A stretch of 64,000 bases of DNA. Origin: Streptococcus salivarius. Lineage in GTDB: Bacteria; Bacillota; Bacilli; Lactobacillales; Streptococcaceae. Both the position numbers and the translations under genes were made by a program. The stretch covers positions 200,001 to 264,000 of the forward strand of contig NZ_CP009913.1 in assembly GCF_000785515.1 (NCBI RefSeq), given 5' to 3'. Below the pieces are notes generated by a model. It did no database searches and was not told the origin of the DNA. It saw only the letters and a list, made by a program, of their open reading frames with translations. Shown piece by piece: positions 35,111-46,376 of this stretch (position 1 is its first letter; the number at the start of each line of letters is the position of its first letter).

Positions 35111-36770
<1,660 letters not shown>

Positions 36771-36773
36771 GAA

Positions 36774-36799
36774 GTCAAGGAGCAGTTAGTCTCCTTGAC
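36774..36799 (+). promoter_or_regulatory. Hairpin between sufU and sufB
   Basis: GTCAAGGAG (36774-36782) pairs perfectly with CTCCTTGAC (36791-36799), loop of 8 nt, no T run. Probably an mRNA processing or stability element rather than a terminator. Confidence 0.6.
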
Positions 36800-36845
36800 C
36801 AAGCAAAAAGGAAAACGAATCAAACCTTTAATAAAGGAAAATACT

Positions 36846-38264
36846 ATGACTGAAACAAATGAAAAAGTAGAACCAAAACCCATTGATTTGGGGGAATATA
36901 AATACGGTTTCCATGACGATGTGACACCAGTCTTTTCAACAGGAAAAGGAATCAGCGAGGATGTGGTCCGTGCCATGTCTGCTGAAAAAGGGGAGCCTGA
37001 GTGGATGCTTGAATTCCGCTTGAAATCATTGGAAACCTTTAACAAAATGGCCATGCAAGAGTGGGGACCAGACCTTTCTGGTATTAACTTTGATGACTTG
37101 ACATATTTCCAAAAAGCATCAGACAAACCTGCTCGTGACTGGGAAGACGTTCCTGAGAAAATCAAGGAAACTTTTGAACGTATTGGTATCCCAGAAGCAG
37201 AGCGTGCCTATCTTGCTGGAGCCTCAGCTCAGTATGAATCAGAAGTGGTTTACCACAACATGAAAGAAGAGTATGACAAGTTGGGTATTATCTTTACAGA
37301 TACGGACTCAGCTCTTAAAGAGCATCCAGAGCTCTTCAAGAAGTACTTCTCAAAACTGGTTCCGCCAACAGACAATAAATTTGCGGCCCTTAATTCTGCC
37401 TTCTGGTCAGGTGGTACCTTTATTTATGTACCTAAAGGCGTCAAGGTGGATATTCCGCTTCAAACCTACTTCCGTATCAATAACGAAGCGACTGCCCAGT
37501 TTGAACGTACCCTTATCATCGTTGATGAAGGTGCCAGCGTTCACTATGTTGAAGGATGTACAGCGCCAACATACACAACGGCTAGCCTTCATGCAGCCAT
37601 TGTTGAAATCTTTGCACTTGATGGTGCCTACATGCGCTACTCAACTATCCAAAACTGGTCAGATAGCGTCTACAACTTGGTAACTAAACGTGCTACCGCT
37701 AAGAAAAATGCGACTGTTGAGTGGATTGATGGTAACCTTGGGGCCGAAGTCACTATGAAGTACCCATCTGTTTACCTTGATGGAGAAGGTGCGCGTGGTA
37801 CCATGCTTTCAATTGCCTTCGCCAATGCAGGTCAACACCAAGATACAGGGGCTAAGATGATTCACAATGCACCGCATACATCATCATCTATTGTTTCTAA
37901 ATCAATCGCTCGTAACGGTGGTAAGGTTGACTACCGTGGACAAGTCACTTTCAACAAGGATTCTAAGAAATCGGTATCTCACATCGAATGTGATACCATC
38001 TTGATGGATGACTTGTCTAAATCAGACACTATCCCATTTAACGAAATCCATAACTCACAAGTTGCCCTTGAACACGAAGCTAAAGTTTCTAAGATTTCTG
38101 AAGAGCAACTCTACTACCTCATGAGTCGTGGACTTTCAGAACAAGAAGCAACAGAGATGATTGTTATGGGATTTGTGGAACCATTTACCAAAGAACTTCC
38201 AATGGAATATGCTGTTGAGCTTAACCGCTTGATTAGTTATGAAATGGAAGGATCAGTTGGGTAA
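36846..38264 (+). CDS. sufB: Fe-S cluster assembly protein SufB
   Basis: 472 aa from the ATG at 36846 ([20 protein letters not shown]), after AAAGGA; in-frame starts further upstream run through the hairpin region and are rejected. SufB is the main scaffold subunit that holds the nascent cluster. [29 protein letters not shown] and [17 protein letters not shown] are family hallmarks. Last gene of the operon, followed by a terminator. Confidence 0.97.
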   Translation: MTETNEKVEPKPIDLGEYKYGFHDDVTPVFSTGKGISEDVVRAMSAEKGEPEWMLEFRLKSLETFNKMAMQEWGPDLSGINFDDLTYFQKASDKPARDWEDVPEKIKETFERIGIPEAERAYLAGASAQYESEVVYHNMKEEYDKLGIIFTDTDSALKEHPELFKKYFSKLVPPTDNKFAALNSAFWSGGTFIYVPKGVKVDIPLQTYFRINNEATAQFERTLIIVDEGASVHYVEGCTAPTYTTASLHAAIVEIFALDGAYMRYSTIQNWSDSVYNLVTKRATAKKNATVEWIDGNLGAEVTMKYPSVYLDGEGARGTMLSIAFANAGQHQDTGAKMIHNAPHTSSSIVSKSIARNGGKVDYRGQVTFNKDSKKSVSHIECDTILMDDLSKSDTIPFNEIHNSQVALEHEAKVSKISEEQLYYLMSRGLSEQEATEMIVMGFVEPFTKELPMEYAVELNRLISYEMEGSVG

Positions 38265-38279
38265 AAACTCTGATAATTT

Positions 38280-38303
38280 AAAGGGACCAGATGGTCCTTT
38301 TTG
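38280..38303 (+). terminator. Terminator of the suf operon
   Basis: AAAGGGACCA, loop GA, TGGTCCTTTTTG, with one bulged G. Confidence 0.8.
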
Positions 38304-38376
38304 TTTTGCTAGAAAAATCGAGCAATGAGCTCTAGATAACTGTTAGTAACAGAGTAATTGCAAAGTGTAGAAAGCG

Positions 38377-38405
38377 TTTACAATCGGTATTTAAAAAGAT
38401 ATAAT
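38377..38405 (+). promoter_or_regulatory. Promoter of the 119-aa hypothetical gene
   Basis: TTTACA (38377-38382), 17-nt spacer, TATAAT (38400-38405). Confidence 0.8.
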
Positions 38406-38438
38406 AGATTTGAATAGCAAGTAATGGAGGGGACTAAT

Positions 38439-38798
38439 ATGGGAGTGTATAACAGTGACTGGCTACTCAATCAAATTCGAGGGACAGCTAATGTGGTCAG
38501 TAAGGCTTTTAAATTTGAGACTCTGGATATTGATTTAGGTCAGGTGGAGGACGAGCAAGGTCACACGATTGATGGCAATGACTACATTGACGACTTGTTA
38601 ATCCATGAACAGTATGATCAGGCAACTACCTTCATTCATAGTCAACTCAAACGTTTGACAACTAATGACTATAATCTCCTTGTCAGCGTCTATATTGAGT
38701 ATTTGGAGAATTTGCCACCTGTAATAAGGCAAAAACACCATTTTGATGATAGAAAAATAGCAAGTTTGAGGGAAAAACTGTCCGAATTTTCATGGTAA
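38439..38798 (+). CDS. Conserved hypothetical protein (DUF6483-like?)
   Basis: 119 aa from the ATG at 38439, preceded by GGAGGGG; the in-frame ATG at 38424 lies before that site. Cytoplasmic, acidic and mostly helical, beginning [20 protein letters not shown]. The (N/D)DWLLxQI opening recalls the DUF6483 family, but I am not certain. It contains no catalytic motif I can recognise. It has its own promoter and terminator between suf and hslO, so it is a single-gene unit. Confidence 0.7.
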   Translation: MGVYNSDWLLNQIRGTANVVSKAFKFETLDIDLGQVEDEQGHTIDGNDYIDDLLIHEQYDQATTFIHSQLKRLTTNDYNLLVSVYIEYLENLPPVIRQKHHFDDRKIASLREKLSEFSW

Positions 38799-38803
38799 TT
38801 TGG

Positions 38804-38857
38804 TAGAGGGTGTGGAAGCGAAACGCCGAGCGTTTACGATTTTTCCACCCTCTTTTT
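38804..38857 (+). terminator. Terminator upstream of hslO
   Basis: AGAGGGTG-TGGAA pairs with TTCCA-CCCTCT, with an inner small stem CGAAACGC/GCGTTTACG, then T6. Confidence 0.75.
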
Positions 38858-38859
38858 TG

Positions 38860-38868
38860 TGTTATAAT
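38860..38868 (+). promoter_or_regulatory. Extended -10 promoter of hslO, predicting a leaderless mRNA
   Basis: TGTTATAAT (38860-38868) ends 9 nt before the hslO ATG (38878). Transcription would start about 7-10 nt after the -10, at or beside the A of the ATG. No ribosome-binding site exists. Confidence 0.65.
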
Positions 38869-38877
38869 AGAATCACT

Positions 38878-39744
38878 ATGGATAAATTAATTAAAACAAT
38901 TTCAGAATCAGGTTCTTTCCGTGCTTACGTTCTTGATAGCACAGAAACTGTTAGAACCGCACAAGAAAAACACAATACTCTATCATCATCGACAGTTGCT
39001 TTGGGGCGTACCCTTATTGCCAACCAAATCTTGGCTGCTAACCAAAAAGGTGAAAGCAAAATTACGGTTAAGGTTATCGGAAACAGCTCTTTTGGTCATG
39101 TCATCTCTGTAGCTGATACCAAAGGACATGTTAAGGGCTATATCCAAAATCCAGGTGTGGACATCAAGAAAACAGCGACTGGTGAAGTTTTGGTGGGGCC
39201 TTTTATGGGGCAAGGGCAGTTTGTCTCAATCATCGATTATGGAACTGGTAATCCTTACACGTCATCAACACCACTTATTTCTGGTGAAATCGGTGAAGAC
39301 TTTGCCTACTATTTGACAGAATCTGAGCAAACGCCATCTGCTGTTGGTCTTAATGTACTTCTTGACGAAGAGGACAAGGTTAAGGTTGCTGGTGGTTTCA
39401 TGCTTCAGGTTTTACCAGGAGCTAGCGAAGAAGAAATCGCTCGTTACGAAAAACGCATCCAAGAGATGCCAGCCATTTCAACGCTTTTGGAGTCTGATGA
39501 CCATATCGAAGCTCTCTTGAATGCCATTTATGGGGATGAACCTTTCAAACGTTTGTCTGAAGAGGAGCTTAGCTTTGAGTGTGATTGCTCACGTGAACGT
39601 TTTGAAAATGCCCTCTTGACGCTTGGTAAGGATGAACTTCAAGCCATGAAAGACGAGGATCATGGGGCTGAAATCGTCTGCCAATTCTGCCAAACTAAGT
39701 ATGAATTTTCAGAAGCTGACTTGGAGGAACTCATCAATGACTAA
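38878..39744 (+). CDS. hslO: Redox-regulated chaperone Hsp33
   Basis: 288 aa from the ATG at 38878 ([19 protein letters not shown]), the conserved Hsp33 N-terminus; an in-frame extension to 38800 runs through a terminator. Hsp33 is a holdase activated by oxidation of a C-terminal zinc centre, here CDCSRERF and CQFCQ, all four Cys present. There is no Shine-Dalgarno sequence and the promoter sits directly before the ATG, so the mRNA is probably leaderless. dusB starts inside its last codons. Confidence 0.96.
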   Translation: MDKLIKTISESGSFRAYVLDSTETVRTAQEKHNTLSSSTVALGRTLIANQILAANQKGESKITVKVIGNSSFGHVISVADTKGHVKGYIQNPGVDIKKTATGEVLVGPFMGQGQFVSIIDYGTGNPYTSSTPLISGEIGEDFAYYLTESEQTPSAVGLNVLLDEEDKVKVAGGFMLQVLPGASEEEIARYEKRIQEMPAISTLLESDDHIEALLNAIYGDEPFKRLSEEELSFECDCSRERFENALLTLGKDELQAMKDEDHGAEIVCQFCQTKYEFSEADLEELIND

Positions 39745-40714
39745 ACTTAATTCGTCCTTCATGATTGGAAACGTGGAAATTCCTCATCGTACAGTATTAG
39801 CTCCGATGGCAGGTGTTACCAACTCGGCTTTCCGTACCATTGCCAAGGAATTCGGTGCTGGTCTCGTAGTTATGGAGATGATTTCTGAAAAAGGTCTCCT
39901 CTACAATAATGAGAAAACCCTTCATATGCTTCATATTGATGAGAATGAGCATCCAATGTCTATCCAGCTTTTCGGTGGTGATGCTGAGGGCTTGAAGCGT
40001 GCAGCCGACTTTATCCAGACCAATACCAAGGCTGATATTGTTGATATCAACATGGGTTGTCCAGTCAATAAGGTCGTTAAAAATGAAGCGGGTGCCAAGT
40101 GGCTCAAGGATCCAGACAAGATTTACCACATCGTCAAGGAAGTAACATCAGTACTTGATATTCCTTTGACTGTTAAGATGCGTACAGGTTGGTCAGACAG
40201 TGACTTGGCTGTAGAAAATGCCCTTGCAGCTGAGTCTGCAGGTGTTTCTGCCCTTGCTATGCACGGCCGTACTCGTGAGCAAATGTACACAGGTCACTGT
40301 GATCATGAGACTTTGGCCCGTGTTGCTAAGGCTATCACTAAGATTCCATTTATCGGAAATGGTGATGTTCGCAGTGTTCAAGATGCGAAACTTATGATTG
40401 AAGAACTTGGTGTAGATGCTGTTATGGTGGGTCGTGCAGCCATGAACAATCCTTACATTTTCACGCAAATCAACCACTTCTTCGAAACAGGAGAGGAGTT
40501 GCCAGAGCTTCCATTTGATAAGAAATTGGACATCGCTGAAGACCACCTCAAACGTTTGGTAGATCTTAAAGGTGAAAAGATTGCTGTTCGTGAATTCCGT
40601 GGTCTTGCACCACACTATCTTCGTGGAACAGCGGGAGCAGCCAAGGTTCGTGGCGAAGTCTCACGTGCCGAGTCTGTGGCTCAGGTCGAAGAAATCTTTG
40701 CAACTTTGCGATAA
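39737..40714 (+). CDS. dusB: tRNA-dihydrouridine synthase
   Basis: 325 aa from the ATG at 39737 ([20 protein letters not shown]), 8 nt before the end of hslO, with TTGGAGG upstream; the extension to 39662 is rejected. FMN-dependent enzyme reducing uridines in tRNA D-loops. [13 protein letters not shown], the catalytic-Cys motif [24 protein letters not shown] and GNGDVRS are diagnostic for the Dus family. hslO-dusB is a common streptococcal pair. Confidence 0.95.
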   Translation: MTKLNSSFMIGNVEIPHRTVLAPMAGVTNSAFRTIAKEFGAGLVVMEMISEKGLLYNNEKTLHMLHIDENEHPMSIQLFGGDAEGLKRAADFIQTNTKADIVDINMGCPVNKVVKNEAGAKWLKDPDKIYHIVKEVTSVLDIPLTVKMRTGWSDSDLAVENALAAESAGVSALAMHGRTREQMYTGHCDHETLARVAKAITKIPFIGNGDVRSVQDAKLMIEELGVDAVMVGRAAMNNPYIFTQINHFFETGEELPELPFDKKLDIAEDHLKRLVDLKGEKIAVREFRGLAPHYLRGTAGAAKVRGEVSRAESVAQVEEIFATLR

Positions 40715-40728
40715 ATCTATATCTGATG

Positions 40729-40760
40729 AAAACTTAACCAGCTTGGTTAGGTTTTTATTT
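40729..40760 (+). terminator. Terminator of hslO-dusB
   Basis: AAAACTTAACC (40729-40739) pairs with GGTTAGGTTTT (40745-40755), then T-rich. Confidence 0.8.
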
Positions 40761-40821
40761 TACCTTTATTCTTCCTTGATAGTGATGATAGCCCGTCGCT
40801 AATCTTTTTCTTGCTCCACCC

Positions 40822-40850
40822 TTGCAAAACCTCTGTGTTTTCGATATAAT
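40822..40850 (+). promoter_or_regulatory. Promoter of the adcRCB zinc operon
   Basis: TTGCAA (40822-40827), 17-nt spacer, TATAAT (40845-40850). The last T is shared with the AdcR operator. Confidence 0.8.
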
Positions 40851-40861
40851 TAACTGGTTAA
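40850..40861 (+). promoter_or_regulatory. AdcR zinc operator
   Basis: TTAACTGGTTAA fits the AdcR consensus TTAACYRGTTAA exactly. It begins at the -10 and covers the start point, so zinc-loaded AdcR should repress its own operon. Confidence 0.88.
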
Positions 40862-40877
40862 GTAAATGGAGAAAGCA

Positions 40878-41321
40878 ATGCTAGAACTAGAAGAACAAGT
40901 AAATCAATTGATTAATCAGATTTTGCTTAAGGCTGAAAATCAGCATGAGCTCCTCATTGGTCAGTGCCGTAGTCAGGTTAAGTTGACCAATACTCAGGAG
41001 CATATTCTCATGCTTTTGTCTGAGGGACGAAAGACCAATTCTGAGTTGGCTAAGACCCTCAATGTTAGCCAGGCTGCTGTTACCAAGGCAGTTAAAACCT
41101 TGGTCAAAGAGGGCATGTTGGAGGCTAAGAAAGATAAGGATGATGGGCGCGTGACCTACTTTGTCTTGACACAAGAAGCTCAACCCATAGCCCAAGAGCA
41201 TGAGGAACACCACCAAGAGACCTTGGGGGTCTATCGGTCTGTATTGGATCAGTTCGATAATCAAGAGCGTCAGGTGATTGGACGTTTCTTGACAAAATTA
41301 GCAGAAAAAATCGAGGATTAA
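40878..41321 (+). CDS. adcR: Zinc-responsive MarR-family repressor AdcR
   Basis: 147 aa from the ATG at 40878 ([20 protein letters not shown]), because GGAGA stands 6 nt before it; the ATG at 40866 overlaps that site. Winged-helix MarR fold: [22 protein letters not shown] is the recognition region. Zinc ligands of AdcR (Glu and Cys in the N-terminal helices, the QEH motif and C-terminal His in HEEHHQE) are visible. It represses zinc uptake genes when zinc is ample. Confidence 0.96.
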   Translation: MLELEEQVNQLINQILLKAENQHELLIGQCRSQVKLTNTQEHILMLLSEGRKTNSELAKTLNVSQAAVTKAVKTLVKEGMLEAKKDKDDGRVTYFVLTQEAQPIAQEHEEHHQETLGVYRSVLDQFDNQERQVIGRFLTKLAEKIED

Positions 41322-41322
41322 G

Positions 41323-42030
41323 ATGCGCTATATTACAGTTGAAGGACTGAGCTTCCAGTATGATTCGGAGCCTGTTCTGGACAATATTCACTATCATTTG
41401 GATTCTGGGGAGTTTGTGACCCTAACTGGGGAAAATGGAGCTGCCAAGTCAACGCTTATTAAGGCTACCCTAGGAATTCTCAAGCCTAAGAAGGGAACTG
41501 TAACCATCTCTGAAACCAATAAAGATGGTAAAAAGCTTCGCATGGCCTATCTTCCACAGCAGATTGCCAGCTTTAATGCAGGTTTTCCAAGCACGGTCTA
41601 CGAGTTTGTTAAGTCTGGCCGTTATCCTCGCCAGGGCTGGTTCCGTCGTTTGACTAAGCACGACTTGGAGCATGTTCAACGTGCCCTTGAGTCTGTAGGA
41701 ATGTGGGAAAATCGTCACAAGCAAATTGGTCATCTCTCAGGTGGGCAAAAGCAACGTGCCGTTATTGCTCGTATTTTTGCCTCGGATCCAGATATCTTTG
41801 TCTTGGATGAGCCAACGACGGGTATGGATGCAGGAACAGCCAATACTTTCTATGAACTCATGCACCACTCGGCTCACAAGCATGGCAAGTCTGTCTTGAT
41901 GATTACCCACGATCCAGAGGAAGTCAAGGAGTACACAGACCGTAATATTCATCTAGTTCGTAACCAGAAATTGCCTTGGCGTTGTTTCAATGTCCATGAA
42001 AAGGATGGAGAGGAGCACAAACATGATTAG
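41323..42030 (+). CDS. adcC: Zinc ABC transporter ATPase AdcC
   Basis: 235 aa. Walker A is GENGAAKST, the unusual AdcC form with Ala at the sixth position, so it is not a mutation specific to this strain. Signature [16 protein letters not shown], Walker [13 protein letters not shown] and H-loop ITHDP are intact. It drives zinc import with AdcB and an AdcA/AdcAII lipoprotein encoded elsewhere. It starts 1 nt after the adcR stop. Confidence 0.95.
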   Translation: MRYITVEGLSFQYDSEPVLDNIHYHLDSGEFVTLTGENGAAKSTLIKATLGILKPKKGTVTISETNKDGKKLRMAYLPQQIASFNAGFPSTVYEFVKSGRYPRQGWFRRLTKHDLEHVQRALESVGMWENRHKQIGHLSGGQKQRAVIARIFASDPDIFVLDEPTTGMDAGTANTFYELMHHSAHKHGKSVLMITHDPEEVKEYTDRNIHLVRNQKLPWRCFNVHEKDGEEHKHD

Positions 42031-42835
42031 TGAATTATTAGCCTATGATTTTATGCAACGTGCTATTCTCGCCGTGATTGCTATCAGTATCTTTTCGCCA
42101 ATTTTGGGGCTTTTCTTAATTCTTCGTCGTCAGAGTCTGATGAGCGATACCTTGAGTCACGTGTCCCTAGCTGGGGTGGCTGTTGGGATTTTCTTGGGAC
42201 TATCAACCACTTGGATGACCCTTGTGGTTGTGGTTATTGCTGCTTTGGTTTTAGAATATCTCAGGGTTAGTTACAAGCATTATATGGAGATTTCAACGGC
42301 TATCCTCATGTCAATGGGATTGGCAGTGGCTCTTATTCTTAGTAACAAGGCAGGTAGCAGTAGCATGAGTCTAGATAGCTATCTTTTCGGTTCTATCATC
42401 ACGATTAGCCCAGAGCAAGTGCGTGCCCTCTTTGTTATTGCGGCTATTATACTGGTCTTGACTCTACTCTTTATTCGTCCTATGTATCTTTTGACCTTTG
42501 ATGAGGACACTGCTCATGTAGATGGCTTGCCAGTTCGTCTCATGTCTCTCCTCTTCAATATTGTGACAGGGATAGCGATTGCCCTGATGATTCCAGCAGC
42601 AGGATCACTTTTGGTTTCCACCATCATGATTCTTCCAGCAGCTATTGGTATGAAAATAGGTCAAACCTTTAAATCTGTCATTTTCTGGGCTATTGGTATT
42701 GGTTTGGTTGGCATGCTCTCTGGTATTTTTATTTCCTATTATTGGGAAACACCAGCTAGTGCAACTATTACCCTCATCTTCATCGCCTTCTTTGGTCTGG
42801 TATCCATCTTTGAACCTCTCTTAAAAGCAGAGTAA
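42023..42835 (+). CDS. adcB: Zinc ABC transporter permease AdcB
   Basis: 270 aa from ATG 42023 ([20 protein letters not shown]), preceded by GAGAGGAG and overlapping the adcC 3' end by 8 nt. An ABC-3-type permease with about eight helices and the loop [18 protein letters not shown]. The operon ends here: adcA, present in some streptococcal adc operons, is not in the window. Confidence 0.95.
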   Translation: MISELLAYDFMQRAILAVIAISIFSPILGLFLILRRQSLMSDTLSHVSLAGVAVGIFLGLSTTWMTLVVVVIAALVLEYLRVSYKHYMEISTAILMSMGLAVALILSNKAGSSSMSLDSYLFGSIITISPEQVRALFVIAAIILVLTLLFIRPMYLLTFDEDTAHVDGLPVRLMSLLFNIVTGIAIALMIPAAGSLLVSTIMILPAAIGMKIGQTFKSVIFWAIGIGLVGMLSGIFISYYWETPASATITLIFIAFFGLVSIFEPLLKAE

Positions 42836-42845
42836 ATAATAGAAG

Positions 42846-42875
42846 AAAAGGGCTTGAGAAATCAAGCTCTTTTTG
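42846..42875 (+). terminator. Terminator of adcRCB
   Basis: AAAAGGGCTTGA, loop GAAA, TCAAGCTCTTTTT. Confidence 0.85.
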
Positions 42876-42998
42876 TGATATACTAAAGTGGTTTTTGAGA
42901 GAAGTTAAAATAAGAATGGTAGATTTCTAGGCAGAAAAAATGATTAGTTTTTTCTGGTGTCTACTATTATTTGTAACAGTAACAAAAAAGGAGAAAAC

Positions 42999-43937
42999 AT
43001 GGAAATCTTTTTAACGAGTATATCGGGAATCCTAGTCATCTTAGGTATGATTTTAGTGGGATTCGTTATGGGCGAAAAAGGCTGGTTTGACGACAAGTCA
43101 CGTGGTCTTATAGCGAAGCTAGTCACTCAAATTGCCCTGCCTTGTTACATGCTCTATACGATCACACAGCGTTTCACAGCGACAGACCTACTTAAAATGT
43201 TGCCAGAATTGCGTTTTCCTGCACTGTCTATGGTGATTTTGCTTGGCATTGCGACAGCGGTGGCTAGCATTTTTGCAGTGAAAAAGGAGCGTCGTGGCCT
43301 CTTTATTTCCATGTTTTTTAATTCGAATACTATTTTTGTGGGGCTCCCTATCAATCAAGCCCTCTTTGGCGATGCTAGTATTCCCTATGTTCTTATCTAT
43401 TATATGTGCAATACGACCTTTTTCTGGACCTTGGGAACTTACCTTATTCAGCGAGATGGGGAAGGAGAGGCAGAATTTGATTTAAAAACAAGTCTGAAAA
43501 AGATCTTCTCTCCCCCTCTAATGGGTTTCATGTTAGGTCTTATTATTGTTATCCTTCATATTAAATTACCAACTTTTTTAGCCAGTGACTTGAAGTATTT
43601 GGGTAGTTTGACGACTCCTTTATCTATGATTTTCATCGGTTTGTCAGTGTCAAATGCAGGTGTGAAGCAGTTGGTTCTTAAAAAGGACCAGGTATTGATT
43701 TTGTTGGGACGCTTTGTAGTTGCCCCTCTCTTGATGGCTGCCATTGTTTACTGGGCACCTCTCCCAACTTTGATGAAACAAGTTTTTATCATCCAGTCTG
43801 CCATGCCTGTCATGACCAATGCTCCAGTAGTTGCTAAACTCTATGGAGCTGATAGTGATTACGCAGCTGTTATGGTTACTGAGACTACCCTTGCAACTAT
43901 GGTTGTTATCCCAATTTTGATGGTTTTGATGGCTTAA
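42999..43937 (+). CDS. AEC family (auxin efflux carrier-like) transporter
   Basis: 312 aa from ATG 42999 (MEIFLTSISGILVILGMILV), preceded by AAAGGAG; the extension to 42957 is rejected. About ten helices in two five-helix halves, with the AEC/malate-permease patterns KLVTQIALPCYMLY, FFNSNTIFVGLPINQALFG and QSAMPVMTNAPVVAKLYG. Bacterial members export or exchange organic acids such as malate, but the substrate here is unknown. Monocistronic between adcB and ptsG. Confidence 0.88.
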   Translation: MEIFLTSISGILVILGMILVGFVMGEKGWFDDKSRGLIAKLVTQIALPCYMLYTITQRFTATDLLKMLPELRFPALSMVILLGIATAVASIFAVKKERRGLFISMFFNSNTIFVGLPINQALFGDASIPYVLIYYMCNTTFFWTLGTYLIQRDGEGEAEFDLKTSLKKIFSPPLMGFMLGLIIVILHIKLPTFLASDLKYLGSLTTPLSMIFIGLSVSNAGVKQLVLKKDQVLILLGRFVVAPLLMAAIVYWAPLPTLMKQVFIIQSAMPVMTNAPVVAKLYGADSDYAAVMVTETTLATMVVIPILMVLMA

Positions 43938-43949
43938 AAATAATCAAGT

Positions 43950-43975
43950 AACCCCTGTTTTTCTGGGGGTTTTTA
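43950..43975 (+). terminator. Terminator of the AEC transporter gene
   Basis: AACCCC pairs with GGGGTT across a T-rich loop, followed by T5. Confidence 0.8.
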
Positions 43976-44004
43976 AATTTGTAAAAAAATTCAAAAAAAA
44001 GTTT

Positions 44005-44021
44005 ACGAAAACGCTTTACAA
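44005..44021 (+). promoter_or_regulatory. cre-like site over the ptsG -35
   Basis: ACGAAAACGCTTTACAA resembles the CcpA box (core AAAACGCTTT) with mismatches at the outer positions. It overlaps TTTACA of the ptsG promoter, so CcpA binding would repress. Confidence 0.5.
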
Positions 44022-44042
44022 ATCGTAAAAAGATGCTATAAT
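44015..44042 (+). promoter_or_regulatory. ptsG promoter
   Basis: TTTACA (44015-44020), 16-nt spacer, TATAAT (44037-44042) with an upstream TGC (extended -10). Confidence 0.8.
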
Positions 44043-44055
44043 AATTACATAAGTT

Positions 44056-44071
44056 ATGCAAGCGTTTGCAT
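44056..44071 (+). promoter_or_regulatory. LacI/CcpA-type operator downstream of the ptsG start point
   Basis: ATGCAAGCGTTTGCAT is palindromic with one central mismatch pair and a CG core, as in LacI-family operators. It lies about +7 to +22 from the predicted start point, between promoter and ribosome-binding site. Confidence 0.6.
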
Positions 44072-44092
44072 CGAAACATAGGAGGAAATGAA

Positions 44093-46279
44093 ATGAATAA
44101 GCTAAAAGAAAAATTTGGCTTTGAGTTCTGGCAAAAATTCGGTAAAGCCCTCATGGTTGTTATCGCAGTTATGCCAGCAGCAGGTCTCATGATTTCTCTC
44201 GGTAAAACAGTTGCCATGATTAATCCAAACGTGGCACCACTCGTTATTACTGGTGGATTTCTTGAGCAGATTGGTTGGGGGGTTATTGGTAACCTTCACA
44301 TCTTGTTCGCCCTTGCCATTGGTGGTAGCTGGGCTAAGGAACGTGCAGGCGGTGCCTTTGCGGCAGGTCTTGCCTTTATCTTGATTAACCGTTTGACTGG
44401 TTCAATCTTTGGTGTTACTTCAGATATTCTTGCTGATAAGGCTGCTACAGTCCACACCGTTTTTGGTCAATCAATCAAGGTATCTGATTACTTCATCAGT
44501 GTTTTGGAAGCTCCAGCCCTCAACATGGGTGTGTTCGTAGGTATCATCTCTGGTTTCATCGGAGCTACTGCCTTCAACAAATACTATAACTTCCGTAAAT
44601 TGCCAGAAGCTTTATCATTCTTCAATGGTAAACGTTTCGTACCATTCGTAGTTATTCTTCGATCAGCTATCGCAGCTATCGTTCTTGCTATCGTATGGCC
44701 AGTTATCCAATCAGGAATCAACGGCTTCGGTATGTGGATTGCCAACTCAAAAGAAACTGCTCCAATCTTGGCACCGTTCTTGTTCGGTACTTTGGAACGT
44801 CTTCTCTTGCCATTTGGTCTCCACCACATGTTGACTATCCCAATTAACTACACTCAATTGGGTGGTACTTATGAAGTTTTGACAGGTGCTGCTAAAGGGA
44901 CTGAAGTATTGGGTCAAGACCCACTCTGGCTTGCTTGGGTTACTGACCTTGCAAACCTTAAAGGTGCACACCCAGAACAATACAAACACGTTCTTGAATC
45001 TGTTACACCAGCCCGCTTTAAAGTTGGACAAATGATTGGTTCATTCGGTATCTTGATGGGTATCGTAGTAGCCATCTACCGTAACGTCGATGATGATAAA
45101 AAACATCAATACAAAGGGATGTTGACTGCAACTGCACTTGCAACATTCTTGACAGGGGTAACAGAGCCAATCGAGTACATGTTCATGTTCGTGGCTACTC
45201 CACTTTACATTGTTTATGCTTTGGTACAAGGATGTGCCTTTGCCATGGCTGATATCGTTAACCTTCGTGTTCACTCATTCGGTTCTATCGAGTTCTTGAC
45301 ACGTACACCACTTGCTATTAACGCTGGTTTGGCGATGGATATCGTTAACTTCATTTGGGTAACTGTACTCTTTGGTGTTATCATGTTCTTCATCGCAAAC
45401 TTCATGATTAAGAAATTTGACTACGCTACACCAGGACGTAACGGTAACTATGAGCAAGCTGATGATGCTTCATCAGAATCTGCTGGCTCAGCAAGTGCTG
45501 GAACAAGCTCAGCAAGCTCACAAGTTATCAACATTATCAACCTTCTTGGTGGACGTGCTAACATCGTCGATGTTGACGCATGTATGACTCGTCTCCGTGT
45601 TACTGTTAAAGACGCTGAAAAAGTCGGAACTGAAGAACAATGGAAAGCTGAAGGAGCTATGGGTCTTGTCATGAAAGGACAAGGGGTTCAAGCTATCTAT
45701 GGTCCTAAAGCAGACGTATTGAAATCTGATATCCAAGACGTTCTTGATTCAGGTGAAGTTATTCCTGAAACACTTCCAAGTCAAATGACTGCTGTTCAAA
45801 AAGCAGAAGCTACCTTCAAAGGTGTGACTGATGAAGTGCATTCAGTTGCTGATGGTCAAGTTATCAACATCGAAGATGTTAAAGACCCAGTATTCTCACA
45901 AAAAATGATGGGTGACGGCTTCGCTGTAGAACCAGAAAACGGTAAAATCGTTTCACCAGTAGCTGGTAAAGTGACAAGCATCTTCCCAACTAAACACGCT
46001 CTTGGTTTGGTAACTGACAATGGTCTTGAAGTTTTGGTTCACATCGGACTTGACACTGTTAGCCTTGAAGGTAAACCATTCGACGTTAAAGTTACTGAAG
46101 GTCAAACAGTTGCTGCAGGTGATCTCTTGGTTGAAGCAAACCTTGATGCTATCCGTGAAGCAGGTCGTGAAACATCTACAGTTGTTGTCTTTACAAATGC
46201 AGATGCAATCAAATCAGTTAAAGTAGAACATACAGGTAAATTGGCTGCTAACGCTCCAGTTGCAGAAGTAGAACTTTAA
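44093..46279 (+). CDS. ptsG: Glucose-specific PTS transporter EIICBA
   Basis: 728 aa from ATG 44093 (MNKLKEKFGFEFWQKFGKAL), with GGAGGA 6 nt upstream. It imports glucose and phosphorylates it using phosphate from HPr. Domain order C-B-A: membrane EIIC (about residues 1-440, LLPFGLHHMLTIPINY, TGVTEPIEYMFMF), EIIB (about 470-550) with the phospho-Cys in VDACMTRLRV, and EIIA (about 590-728) with the phospho-His in LVHIGLDTVSLEG. Domain linkers are Ser/Ala-rich. Glucose PTS enzymes of this composition are normal in the group. Promoter elements suggest catabolite control. Confidence 0.95.
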   Translation: MNKLKEKFGFEFWQKFGKALMVVIAVMPAAGLMISLGKTVAMINPNVAPLVITGGFLEQIGWGVIGNLHILFALAIGGSWAKERAGGAFAAGLAFILINRLTGSIFGVTSDILADKAATVHTVFGQSIKVSDYFISVLEAPALNMGVFVGIISGFIGATAFNKYYNFRKLPEALSFFNGKRFVPFVVILRSAIAAIVLAIVWPVIQSGINGFGMWIANSKETAPILAPFLFGTLERLLLPFGLHHMLTIPINYTQLGGTYEVLTGAAKGTEVLGQDPLWLAWVTDLANLKGAHPEQYKHVLESVTPARFKVGQMIGSFGILMGIVVAIYRNVDDDKKHQYKGMLTATALATFLTGVTEPIEYMFMFVATPLYIVYALVQGCAFAMADIVNLRVHSFGSIEFLTRTPLAINAGLAMDIVNFIWVTVLFGVIMFFIANFMIKKFDYATPGRNGNYEQADDASSESAGSASAGTSSASSQVINIINLLGGRANIVDVDACMTRLRVTVKDAEKVGTEEQWKAEGAMGLVMKGQGVQAIYGPKADVLKSDIQDVLDSGEVIPETLPSQMTAVQKAEATFKGVTDEVHSVADGQVINIEDVKDPVFSQKMMGDGFAVEPENGKIVSPVAGKVTSIFPTKHALGLVTDNGLEVLVHIGLDTVSLEGKPFDVKVTEGQTVAAGDLLVEANLDAIREAGRETSTVVVFTNADAIKSVKVEHTGKLAANAPVAEVEL

Positions 46280-46302
46280 TTTGCTAAACGATAAACAAGC
46301 AG

Positions 46303-46325
46303 ACAGCCCTTGGGCTGTTTTGTTT
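46303..46325 (+). terminator. Terminator of ptsG
   Basis: ACAGCCC, loop TT, GGGCTGTTTTG. Confidence 0.8.
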
Positions 46326-46376
46326 GTAAATGACCCTATGTCATTTCTAGATGCAAGTCAGAAGAGGGATAAACTT

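Noticed and set aside
38800..38877. N-terminal extension of Hsp33 starting at 38800.
   Set aside because: It overlaps the terminator and promoter, and family members start at MDK(L/I)IKTI.
41323..42030. AdcC Walker [10 protein letters not shown] as a damaged ATPase motif.
   Set aside because: The Ala in place of Gly is characteristic of streptococcal AdcC proteins, so it is not a lesion.
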